DNA of 64,000 bases, from assembly GCA_950295325.1 (NCBI GenBank), contig OX485803.1:74539554-74603553 (forward strand), given 5' to 3'. This document shows positions 25,400-36,700 of the stretch, in pieces. The notes beneath the pieces are model-generated. The model had not been told where the DNA came from, did not search any database, and saw nothing but the letters and a program-made list of their open reading frames with translations. Each line of letters begins with the position of its first letter. Position 1 is the stretch's first letter. The translations under genes and the position numbers were made by a program. Origin of the DNA: Polytrichum commune. Lineage: Eukaryota > Streptophyta > Polytrichopsida > Polytrichales > Polytrichaceae.

Positions 25400-26119
25400 G
25401 GGCCGTTTTACACCTAGAGGCCGGGCCAATTCGTTGTGTAAAAGGCTTAAAATCCTCACTTGTGATTGGTCCAAAAGCTGAAATCGGCCCCAACCCCTTT
25501 ACACCTAGAGGCTGGGCCAATTCGTTGTGTAAAAGGCTTGAAATCCTCACTTGTGATTGGCCCAAAAGCTAAAATTAGTCCCAACCCCTTTACACCTAGA
25601 GGCCGGCCCAATTCATTGTGTAGGAGGCTTGAAATCCTCACTTGTGATTGGCCCAAAAGGTTGAAATCAGTCCCAATCCCTTTACACCTAGAGGTCGGGC
25701 TGATTTGGTGGTTTAAAATTTTTAATCAAAAAATGCATGGTATGACACAGCCCGAGCTCATTGAATCGGGTGCACCCAAAATGGAAGGCCAATTCTTGGC
25801 CTCGGGACCAATGTCAAATTTCAATTAAAAAAAACCCTTCTTTAATAAGATGTGATTTTTTTAGCAAACCATATCCATTGGATTGTGTGGAAATATGAAC
25901 GGCTCTATGCAAGATTATGCTAGATCCGTTGGTTTATGCTAGATTTGTTGAATCGGTCTAGCTTCTTGGCCCTAAGGCCTTTATATATGAGAAAATTGAC
26001 CCCCGTTATAATCTCATTATAATGTGTAGTTGAGGCTGACCTCTAACCCAAAAGGGGCTGAAATTTCATGCAATCGGCCTCAAGGGGAATTGGCCCGGCC
26101 TCTAGGTGTAAAGTGGCCC
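25400..26119. mobile_element. PIF/Harbinger-type MITE (family C) containing a 91-bp tandem array
   Basis: The left end GGGCCGTTTTACACCTAGAG is matched by the inverted right end CTCTAGGTGTAAAGTGGCCC. TTA follows on the right and TTG (probably mutated) precedes on the left. 720 bp. Confidence 0.75.
25411..25694. repeat. Tandem array, 91-bp unit, just over three copies
   Basis: CACCTAGAGG starts at 25411, 25502, 25593 and 25685. Each is followed by CCAATTCGTTGTGTAAAAGG-like and AATCCTCACTTGTGATTGG segments. The unit begins with the sequence just inside the MITE terminus, so the array looks like repeated amplification of the element's own end. Confidence 0.9.
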
Positions 26120-26196
26120 TTATTATCATGCTTGAAGCTCACACTATAATGTAAGAATCGCTCAATTGCACAGTTGACCAGGGGAGACTCATAGAA

Positions 26197-27120
26197 TAGA
26201 ATCGAGATCCTATTGTTCCCAATGTAAACCAGTTAGTTACATGTTGCCATCTTTCGGTTTTTATTTATTATATTTGGAGAATATTCCATAGATTCCTCGA
26301 GATCGATTGGTAATCTTCCCGAAGTCTTCTTCTCAACCGGTTCATCTATAACTAGTTGTTGGTTCTCCTTGTTCATTGCATCATAGTGCAATTGATCGAC
26401 CTACATTATTGCAAAGACCATTTCATGCATAAGGGGCCAATTGTTTGTGTGTGTGAGAGAGAGAGGTGTGTGGGCCTTTTGTGGTCACTTTTCTTAATCC
26501 TTAAAGGAGAGAGGGTCTTAACATACGAAAAAAAACTTATTTTATATGCACCTCATCAACTTCAAAAATCATATGTGATATGTATATGATTTTTTTTTAA
26601 ATACATGCTAAAATAAGAGTGGATGTACTGTTGACCAGGGGGGAGACTCGTAGAATATAATTGAGCCCCACTACGTTTCTACATAACATTATTCATATCC
26701 ATAACAATGTTATGTGGAACTGACAATATTGTACAAAATATTCCCATACCGAGTCTGAATATGATGAATATTCTAGAGAATATTTTCAGTTCCAGATAAC
26801 ATTGTTATGGATATGAATAATGTTATGTAAAAACATAGTGGGACCCAAACATACACAACAAGTGTTCGTGGAGATTTTTGGGCATAATCAATCTAGATCC
26901 CATTGTTTCCAATGTAAACCGGTTACATGATGACATCTTTCAGTTTTTATTTATGAGAAATAGGGAATTTTCCGCAAATTCCTCAAGATCGATCGGTAAT
27001 TTTCATGAAGTCTTCTTCTCAACTGGTTCATTTGTAACTAGTTGTTGGTTCTCCTTGTTCATTGCACCATAGTGCAATTAATCAACCAACATTATTGCAA
27101 AGACCATTTCATGCATAAGG
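26197..27120. repeat. Direct duplication of a 230-bp segment about 690 bp apart
   Basis: 26220-26432 and 26910-27120 share TTTTTATTTAT, TCCTCGAGATCGAT/TCCTCAAGATCGAT, GAAGTCTTCTTCTCAAC, AACTAGTTGTTGGTTCTCCT and GACCATTTCATGCATAAGG in order. A more diverged relative lies at 35630-35820 and another at 11690-11860. Confidence 0.8.
26667..26842. mobile_element. 176-bp foldback MITE
   Basis: The ends CCCACTACGTTTCTACATAA and the inverted TTATGTAAAAACATAGTGGG enclose longer arms (ATTATTCATATCCATAACAA faces its complement). It sits between the two copies of the direct duplication above. No clear target duplication. Confidence 0.75.
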
Positions 27121-28320
27121 AACCGTGTGTGTGTGTGTGTGAAGTGTCACTCTTCTTAACCCTTAAAGGATAGAGGGTCTCAACATATGGAAAATTACAT
27201 AATTTATACATGCCTCATCAACTTCAAAAATCATATGTGTTATATATATATATATGAGTTTGAAAAAAACATACATGCTATAATAAAATCAGGTGTATTT
27301 TCACCTTGGGTAATAGTAATGGACTCAACTCAAAGAGGTGGTTGTCTACACATGACCTTTGCACTTGTGCATATGACACATCATACTAATGTGGTCCCCT
27401 CGCCTTTTTGAAACAATGGGGTGACGGCTCTCACCATTACCACACTTTTTGTTGTATGGAAGATATTTGAGTAGTATGTAACACCGTGACAACTTAGAAC
27501 TCATCAATGCACAATTGAAGTGAGAGTGCCATGTGTCACATTGCTACCAATTGACACATGTGGTAATGTTGATGTAGCACAAATAATTATATGAAATCTC
27601 GTAGATTTCTATCACCTTCAAGAAAAGTGTAGTGAAACACTTTAGAAAGAAATATAATCTTCACTTTTGACATCTTGTAAATTTTGCATATGAACTCCGA
27701 GTCCAACACTTGAAATGATGATCCGCATGATTTGCGTGATTTATTTTTAGACAAGAGACTAAGGTATGTGGATGTTATTCGGTTGCTTTTCTTAATCAAA
27801 ACCCTACATTTGATTGGTGTGTGGTTTGGAGTGGATAGAAGAACAAACATCATAAAGACACATCTTTTAAGAGAGATTGGATCACATCTTCAAATTCTAT
27901 AAACTACTCTACACTTAATAGTGAACATAATTATGAGAACATGTATACATGGTTTATTAAATAATCAACAAACATGCACTTCCAATAAGCATAACTAAAT
28001 CATAAGAGGTCCAATCAATTTTGTAAATGCTTCGTTGTAGATTTGCTAATGCAACACAAGTCTTGTTGTGTAATTCTAATCGGTGAAAGTGTGAGCCCAA
28101 AAATCGTGCCCACATGCGTTCTTAATCTTGAAATTATTAAAATCATGGGTCGTGCGTTTACAATGAATACTCGAAAAGATAAAAAGATGGACACCTTCTT
28201 GTAATGTTATGGTTAAGCCTCAAGGCTTGTGTAAGTGTTACTTTAAAGTTGAGGATTGAAGGATTAGTGGAGTGTTGATTAGTGTAAGGGAGAGTCTAGA
28301 GTTAGGGGTGGGTAGAAATT
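27121..28320. other. Gene-free stretch
   Basis: Contains a GT run (27125-27140), a TA run (27243-27254) and AT-rich sequence. Nothing recognised as coding. Confidence 0.5.
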
Positions 28321-28429
28321 AGGTTGCCATTGGTTTTGAGTTACGGCTTAGGCCAAGTGTGGTTGTTCAATTTAGGGTGGTATGGTGTCCTCTTTAGAGG
28401 GGGGGGGGTCCTTCTAACGGTATGGATTA

Positions 28430-29350
28430 GGCCTGGATTTCTGGATCAAGGAAGGAGCACCCTGGATCGGCCGTGGCAGCCACTGTTATGCTCTCTTAAA
28501 AAAATGTGGAAGCGGCAGATATGCGAGGAGAGAGGGAGAACCGAACAGGGGCGGAGCCCTGCCGGAATTTAGAGTTTTTTGGCTACTGTACCGAGTTCTC
28601 GGCCATTGGGTGCTGGGGGATTTCTTTTTGCAGTTCAAGGCCGGCGAACAGTCCTTGTGCGACTAAGCTGGAAGGGGGTGCAACACCTGGACTGTTTTTC
28701 TGCCGCCACACTAGACTCGGACGCCTCACATTGGGAATTCACTGAGGTGCGTGAGATCTGCGAAGGGTTACAGAAAAGAGGGGGAGGTGGATTCGAGAAC
28801 ACCCAACACTGTGGATCGAAGAGGCATTGGCGTCTGGGAATTATTGATGCTCCAGGGGGAAGCATTGAATGTATTCCAACATTCCTAAGTCGCTGAAGGA
28901 AGGAGGCGGTGCGGTTGCTGAGCCGGGAGCAAGATTCAACTGGATTGGGGATTGACCGCATTATACATTCATCAAAAAAAAAGGAGGGGGCTTTAGAGAA
29001 TTCCTCTCATTACTGTTGATGCTACCGCAAGGTCCCTGAAGTGGAAGAAGCCAGGATGGTTGGCAGAGAGGACTCTGGATCCTTGCGGGGTGGGAGAAAA
29101 TGAGAAGTTGGACAGAAGGTTGATCTCCTACCCCCTCAGGGAACTGGATTATCCTCGGAGGTAAGGGGTATGGCCAACGGTTAATTGAATGAACCAACGA
29201 GGCACTGCTAGGGGGACAGGGCCCGAACGTTGAAGGAGGGTGGAGAGCCACAGTCGGGGAATGCTTAAATGCAAAAGCACAGAAATCTGGGTGGTGGGAG
29301 TTGGACCCCAACCCACCTGGATGGGGACAGGTGAGTTTCGGTTGGGGAAT
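28430..29350 (+). other. GC-richer island with protein-like frames, possibly a decayed retroelement
   Basis: This segment is visibly GC-richer than its flanks. The frame 28579-28896 (105 residues) looks protein-like: VQGRRTVLVRLSWKG, ASHWEFTEVREICEGLQ, then KRHWRLGIIDAPGGSIEC. Further on, other frames give ECLNAKAQKSGWWELDPNPP. Because the plausible frame shifts and meets stops, a broken coding region is more likely than an active gene. I do not recognise the family with confidence. A retroelement gag-like protein is a guess. Confidence 0.3.
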
Positions 29351-30560
29351 TGTAGCTCTGCCTAGGATGTGAAGGGAGAAATTGCTGCTCCAGCGCCACT
29401 CAAGTACTGATTATGCATTCGCAGCTACCGCATGTTGCTTCCGAACAGGGGAGGTTGGGAATAGGCATGATGGGTGAGAAGGGCCGGAACGAGCATAGAG
29501 GTGGATCAGAAGATGGCTCAAGGCTTAATGGAAGTATAGGTTGGAATATAGATTAGTGGGTTAGTTAGGTGGTAGAGTAAAGGATGGTTAGATTGATGGG
29601 CATATTAGGCAAGTGACTCTTGTGAGTTGGTGTTGCCATAATGCCATAAGGGAATTGTCTAGTTTTGTTCAGTGGTTCATTGTGGTGGGATGGAGGATGG
29701 ATAGTGTGTGTGGATGGTAATAACTGAGGGGGTGGCATTGCCCACAATGGAAGGAAGTATTCCTAAATACTTGTGACCCTTGCCCTTAGAATAAAAACTG
29801 TGTGTTTGATATCTACATCGTGAAAGTGTTGGGTGCCACACCCCAAAAGATCATCAAGGTTAAGTAATTGCATGTGAGCCTTAGCATCCACCCGGACTAC
29901 GACGCATAAGGGTGGGGGTTTAGGTCTCACAAAAAGCTAGAGAACATGATTCAAAACATACCAAATAACACCCACACACCTTAATGCCGCTTCGACCCCA
30001 TAGATCATAATCGTCTATCAAGTTGGAAGTGGCCACATACCCAAGAGAAGATGAAATCAAGTGTTTTAAAATCAACTAACCCACAATAGTGAGAACACGT
30101 GTGATCTAACAAAAGAATCAACAACACATGCACTTCTGATAACCACAACTAAATAAGGAGAGGTCCAATTTTTAATCCGATTTTTGCTACTGCTTCACTC
30201 GTTAGATTTGCTAAAGTGACACAAGTTTCGTTGTGTAGAAGCTGGAGAACTTGACTCAAAACGGACCCTATAACACACACATACCATAATACCACTTCGA
30301 TTCCAAGTGGCCACATAAACATACCCGAGTTCAGATGAAATCAAGTGTTTAAAATCGACCGACCATGCTTTTTACTTGTATACTTGCATGAGCGAAAGGG
30401 TCCATCATGAAATGCGGCCACACTCATAGACCCTGGAAACGTCAGGTGTGTGTGTAAGTAAGCATGTACTTGATATGAAGTGAACTTGAAGGATCGCGTG
30501 TCATTTGATTCCTGTCACTCTTTGGCCCCACATGGGGAGGGTCATGGCTAAAGTTACTTA
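29351..30560. other. Gene-free stretch
   Basis: Contains two diverged direct copies of a segment around 29920-30130 and 30235-30370. Shared phrases are CACACACCTTAATGCCGCTTCG / CACATACCATAATACCACTTCG, AGTGGCCACATA and GATGAAATCAAGTGTTT. No gene seen. Confidence 0.5.
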
Positions 30561-30928
30561 GGGCTTGTTTACACCAAAAGGCATTAGGTTATGGTTCTTA
30601 AATGGCCATGGTACACTGCTCTTAGGATGAGATCGCATAGAAAGTTCATGGACTGTAGTTCAAAGTTTTTTTGGAGGGTACCAACTCTTAGCGTAAACCC
30701 AAAAACATGTCACAAACTTTCAAGGGTCGTCCCGAGAAAATTTCGTATAATCTTAACCGACATTATCCATACTTGTCATGTAGATTTTTCTACCATTGAA
30801 GATGATATGGGATGTGGTCCGAAACTGTCCTCATGTAAACCTAAGTGGGGTCCCGTGACACCCTCAACCAATGAGAATGCAAGGATTCTCTAGAGCCATG
30901 GCCTAGTGGCTTTTGTGGAAACAAGCCC
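30561..30928. mobile_element. PIF/Harbinger-type MITE (family D)
   Basis: Starts GGGCTTGTTTACACCAAAAG and ends with the near-inverted CTTTTGTGGAAACAAGCCC. TTA stands outside both ends (30558-30560 and 30929-30931). 368 bp. Confidence 0.85.
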
Positions 30929-31060
30929 TTAGATGTCTTGCTCGTTGAGTCGAATAAACGGGCCCTTAGATGTCTTGCTCGTTGAGCTGAATGAACATGC
31001 CCTTAGATGTCTTGCTCTTTGAGCCGAGTGAACATGCCCTTAGATGTTTTGTTCTTTACA
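30926..31060. repeat. 37-bp tandem repeat, about 3.5 copies, abutting the MITE end
   Basis: CCCTTAGATGT starts at 30926, 30963, 31000 and 31037. It is followed by CTTGCTCGTTGAG and a AACATG/AACGGG link. The unit begins with the last three bases of the MITE plus its TTA target site. Confidence 0.85.
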
Positions 31061-31324
31061 ATTGTTTGTTTCGAACTACGTTTGAAGACAACGGTTTTAC
31101 AAGGCTTAAAGCAAAACCTCCATTTCCAAATGGAGTTGGAAACGGACGGGTTTCAACCAAAAAAGGAAGGACCAACCCTTGAATCCAAGCTCCTTGAAGT
31201 TAGGCACATGTCAAGGTCAAAATTCTTTTACCTTGGCTTACCAACCTCCGTTTTGACACCACTGTTTCTGAACATGTGTGGCTTCCATATGTAGAATCAT
31301 CTCTACACAAAACCTGCATTCTCA

Positions 31325-31819
31325 GGGTCACTTCACACACAAGCCAAGAGCCGTGACCTTGAAACTGTGAGAGCCCAAAAGAAAGCGTCCAAAGATACCT
31401 CCAAAGCCATGTAGTGTGGTCATGATCCTCAAGTGTAGTGTGAAGTCATATGTGACTGAACCTTCAACTAAATCCTATTTCAATGAATTTCCATTCATGC
31501 GGGTCCTCACACATCATAGAATAGAATAAATCAACGGTTGTGAGCATTCAGAATGCCATGGTCTCTCGGTTTTGTGTTAGGCCTACCTTCAAGAGGTGGT
31601 TTTTGAAAATAGTCCAAGTGACCATGAACCATGATCCATTCGACGCCATGTAGGAACCCATGTAGACTTTACATCCATCTTGCATTCACATACACACTCC
31701 GTTGGTCCCTCAAGCGTACCAAGTGGGAAGCAAACTTGGACCGGCTCCGCCTTTTCCACCAATGAGAGTGCTCGACATGTAATGGTCACGGGCTCTCAGT
31801 CTCCTGTGTGAAGTGGCCC
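31325..31819. mobile_element. PIF/Harbinger-type MITE (family A), uninterrupted copy
   Basis: Starts GGGTCACTTCACACACAAGC, and the right end reads back GGGCCACTTCACACAGGAG. TCA flanks each side (31322-31324 and 31820-31822). 495 bp. It shows what the interrupted copy at 4946-6571 looked like before insertion. Confidence 0.85.
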
Positions 31820-31978
31820 TCAGGTTGGAAAGAGAACAGCAAGGAGGCCACTCAGTGAATGTTCTGGAGCTTGTTGGGTAGTTTTCTAGTTTCCACCTGC
31901 ATTCATAGTTCAAGATAGACTCTCTCACATGCCATCTTCAATCTATCTTATTTCTCTCTCTCTCTCTATACCTCTCTT

Positions 31979-32593
31979 CAGTGCTCAAAATTGAAGTCTT
32001 CAGTGCCCTTCAAATGGGTTTTGGGACTTCAAAAAATACCTCAAGGAAAACAACCCTTCAAAACATAATCCTCATGTCTAAATGCTCCCGTCACTTGAAG
32101 TGCTAGATAAATAGTACCCTTCAAGTATTGTTCATCATCTCAAGTAGTTGTTTAACTCCGGCTGTCTGACTTTGGGCTCAAGATCTCGGATCCAGATGGG
32201 AATTAGTTCAAAACTTGAGAATTCCGATTCCCGAATGATTCAGCTTCCAAGTTCCGGTGGTTTGAACTTTGAAGCTTCCGATCAGTTAGACCAGTCAAGC
32301 TTTTGATTCAGTCTGGTGCAGCTTATACTTTCTAAGTTTCTCTTAAACTTCAAAGTTTCAGTGATCTGGGACCACTCAAGCTTCTGATTCAATCTAGTGC
32401 AGCTTATACAAATCCTTTCGGTGCAACTAGAAGCATGTACCATGCAAATCATGCAGAATTTTAATATAAGTTATATATTTCTTTGAAAATTTTCCATTGA
32501 CGTCCTAGATTTAGATATGCCCTTCAATTGCAATGCTGAAATTTCAAAGCCCTTCAAAATGAAATTCATATGAGGGCTTCAATTTTGAGCACT
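31979..32593. mobile_element. Non-autonomous hAT-type element
   Basis: Perfect 18-bp terminal inverted repeats, CAGTGCTCAAAATTGAAG. An exact 8-bp target duplication, CCTCTCTT, lies at 31971-31978 and 32594-32601. The 8-bp duplication and CAGTG start are hAT hallmarks. 615 bp, with many CTTCAA and CTTCCG(A/G) subterminal motifs and no open frame for a transposase. Confidence 0.9.
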
Positions 32594-33076
32594 GCCTCTC
32601 TTTGTCCGATGCTCTGGCCGTTTGCAACTTAATGTGTGTGAAACGTTCTCCTTTCTATGTCGGCCAACATGTGCAGTTTCTCAGGTGCTCAGATAGGATG
32701 AGATTCGGATAACGCCAAAGCAAATAAACGCATACTACAAAACACTTTGATAACTTACTCGAAAAGCTCATGGGATCGGGTCGCCTTTCATTCGTACCTA
32801 ATTATTTGAGTGCTTCAACCAAGACTCCTGCAGGGAGCCAGGAATAATTTACTGGTCCACTGCTGCTGCTGCTGTGAGGCAAATTTCACCAACTCTCACC
32901 TGAGCCATGGGGATGCAAATTATGTTTTACTTATGAATCATGTCTGATGTGAGGAGCGAGTCAAGTCACGTCAGAAAAGAAAATCGGTCCATGCTGCTAC
33001 TTCTGGGTCACGACATGATTCAATCATGAAACACCGTGTGTTGCTTTACTGGCCCATTCGTTTGAGAAGTAACTTA

Positions 33077-33450
33077 GGGCCAGTTTACACTACGGTGGAG
33101 AAGGCCTCCGGTCGGTCAAGAATGCTTGGCCAAGACATGGTTATATGAGGCAAATGGTGGATGTGCCGGAGAAGAATTAAAGGCAATAAAATATTTTTAT
33201 TGAGTTGGACTTCTCCGGCCTCTTGAGGCCGGACAAGAAACTCCTCCTCCGGAGAAGCCCAACTCCAAAAAGTGCCGCCATGTAAGCAGCCATGTCATTT
33301 TATCATCCATGAGAAAAGTTCACCACCATTGTTTTCTTCACCTAGTGTAAACACCCACCGGTCAAGAGTTGCATTTTCGACCAATCACAATTGAGAAACG
33401 CCCCTTTTTTCATGAGCGGTGGACTTCTCCACCGTAGTGTAAACCGGCCC
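33077..33450. mobile_element. PIF/Harbinger-type MITE (family E)
   Basis: Starts GGGCCAGTTTACACTACGGT, and the right end reads back GGGCCGGTTTACACTACGGT. TTA flanks both sides (33074-33076 and 33451-33453). 374 bp. The interior has repeated CTTCTCCGG/CCGGAG motifs. Confidence 0.9.
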
Positions 33451-33542
33451 TTAGCTGGTTCAAGTTCAAGGCTTGAGGCAACTGGCTGATCGTTTTGAAA
33501 CGAATTGTCTATGAAACATACCATACAAGTAACAAGCGGCTA

Positions 33543-33765
33543 CTACACTGATTATCCCGATTAGTGCATGTTACAATTCGGAGTTATGCAGTGCAACAAC
33601 GTCGTACTCGTGACTTCAATTTTCAGTGTCAAAGGTTCATTAGGTCGTTTGGATATTGTAGACCATAAATGGCTTTGCTTGGTAAAATATTACAGTCATA
33701 TTTGATAGTTATAGCATTGTTTAAATTTGAATAGTAACACTCACTTATTGGGATAATCGGTGTAG
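33543..33765. mobile_element. MITE with CTACACTGATTATCCC ends
   Basis: The left end CTACACTGATTATCCCGATT and the inverted right end enclose 223 bp. It is the same family as 21958-22143. The subterminal TTCGGAGTTATG also links it to 2130-2342. Confidence 0.75.
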
Positions 33766-36700
33766 TCGCAAGAGTGTAATTATGCCTTATTATGTTCTTG
33801 GCATGCATGGTTGATTTCGGTCGGTTGTCTGAAGTCCCAAGGTCAAACTTTGGGTTGTTTTAGAGATCACTTTAGGTCGACACTCACTTGCGATTGGACT
33901 CCACTTGAAGAGCGAGTTCCTAACGTCACAAAATCACAACACATATGTGGCTGAATCCGATCGGTTGTCAGACTTTGGCCCATTTCAAAGACCACCCCTA
34001 AGCCTCTGCTCTCAAGGCATACTCAATTAAAGAAATATTGAAATATATCAACATGTAAGTGGTTGGGCTTGGAAACACTTGGATTCTGATTGCTTCTGCC
34101 CAAAATATGTGTGGACATTTGTTGGGTTGTTTCTTCATGCAAGAGAGTATTATCAGTGTCAACCTAGTATACAAGGTAGATGGTTATGAAACGGGTCCCC
34201 CCCCCCTTGACTAGCCCGTTTTTTCTAGGAAATGAAACACATGATTAGCCTAAAACGGTTAGCAAATCCAAATCAAGGCCATAGCCAATTTCCTAATAAC
34301 TTCCAGAACTCATAAGAATACCTTATTCATTATTAAAGTGAATATTCTCGTGCTCGTTAAGTGGTCATATAGGTCTCCCTTGAATAAGTTGACTATTGGA
34401 TCTAGAATGGTTACCGTGTTTTGAGCAAGTAGTCCAATCTCTTTTCGGTGTTTGAAGTCACACCTAACTAGTTGCCACACATCACCCAAATATAGTTGTT
34501 TGATTAAGAGAAGTAATTGGATAACGCCCACATCTGCCTTAGGTGAATGCATGTTACCAACCATCAACATCAACAAATGGTATGAAAAAATATATACCCG
34601 TGGATATCAAAATTATAATACCAACCAAATATTGATAATCGGTGGATATGTCAAGGTGAAAACATCTTTGTATACCCAAATTATTATGTGGGTCAGTACC
34701 AATCTCAAAACTCATATTGGTGCTAGGACGGTTTTCCCAAGTACAAGGTTTTTGGATTTTTTGCATGGCATATAGACATGTATGGTATCGAAAAACAAAA
34801 CCATTTAAAGAAAAACAATTGTCAAATATCCATACCCTACTACTACATATAAAACATTTGAATCCTCGTCATAAGCACTTGAATGTATTGATAAAAAGTT
34901 GATACCAGACCAACAATAGTATTATCACATACGAACATACATCTCATTCATCCAGCATAAAAACCTTGAAATAAGACGCATTTCAAGAGGATTTTTTTGT
35001 CAGGTGTTTATGTTGGATGGATGAGAAGTACGCTCCCAATCCGATTTCTTCGACTTCAATCCCATTCCCGGAGCTAAGTTGGGTGCTCTTCTTTGGGGTT
35101 AAAAAACCCTTGGTTCCCAATGGCAACTCAACTTCACTGGGAACAAAAGTAACTATAAACTACTACAACCATCCGGAAAGGGAATAAATAAATAATAAAG
35201 ATGAAGAAATTCCAAGAGCACCTGGCAATGCATCTAAAAAGTTTTGTCGCAGATGCATCACATTCAATACTTGACAATAAATGCATCTACGATTCGATTT
35301 GGGGTTTAGGGGGTCAAAGGTTTTATTGTGACCCATAGCAATTTAGTGGTCACTTGAAAGGTTAGACTGCAGATGGACATTATTTCTTGATTTCCACTCG
35401 GCTTGCGCTAGTTCGCCTGTGTTGGTTGTATTCTGGTTTCTTTCTTGCAATTGAATTTTTCAATTTGTGCCATAAAAGAATAAGACAATAAATGCATCTA
35501 ACTCAGTGGTATGCAGGTTACCAAAGAATATGTTACCATACAATTTGTGGTCTAAAGTAGATGGGTGTTAAACCCGGGGGGGGGGGGGGTAGTGTCCAAG
35601 GAGATTTTTGGGCACAATGGATCAAAATCCTAATGTTTCCAAGTCCAACCAGTTACATGTTGAGAGCTTTCGGGATTTCTCTAATAATTCGAGGTGTATT
35701 CTATAGATCATCTCTTGAATGATTGGTGATTTTGAGTCATGAAGTCTTCAACTTCAATGAGATATCTCGAATCCAACCGGTTCATATGTAATCACTAGTT
35801 GGTTCTCCATGTTCATTGGTGTGGGTTGGGGGGGGGGGGGGGTTGCTGCTCAATGCAAAGATTCAAAATGATACGAGTGGGAAATAATGCTAATATCTCC
35901 CTATTTACAATTTAGGGTAAGGGTTTTTGGATAGTATCTTGTTGCTTGCAATTCATTCATTTGACAAAATAGATTCAACCAAAAATAATAATAGTGGCCT
36001 TCAAAACTTGCATATAAGTTTGGATTGAAATGTCTCGGTTTTTTTCCTTTGAAGAATTATATAAAAATGGACAACATATAATAGGTACAATTTTCTACCA
36101 CATAGAATTTGCACAAGGTTTAACATGTACAATTTGTTTTCCATATTTTTTCCCATACAATTGTGAAAGCAAATGGGGGGGGGGGAGGGTCAAGTCATTT
36201 TGGTTCTCTATCATTGACTGCACCCCCTAATCTTATATAAGTTTTTCTTTTTTTCTTTTTTTCTTTTTCTTTCTCTCCCCCCCCCCCCCCCCAAATGGCC
36301 TCCTCCTCCTAAAATATGAAAGACACAATTAGTACGAGATGATTAGCAAATCTAACTCGAGAACATAGCAACTTTCCTTGTAGTTTTTTTAGCTTATTCA
36401 TCGTCAAATTAAAGATTCTTTTGCTCATGAAATGGTCATATAGACCCCCCCCCCCCACACACACACACACACAATCATGTTGATAACTGACCTAGAATGG
36501 TTAACATGTCTTGCGCACGTAATCCAATCTCTTTTGAAGAACTATCTTTTGGTCTCCATTCTAGGATGTAGAATTAACCACATACCATTAACATGTAAGT
36601 GTGCCATTAACCAATTAAAGCGCACCTACCTTGTAATGCATTCTAAAAGGTTAGAGGGATGTGTAACGAGGTTTTCTCTTCCACATGATGCATCAACATT

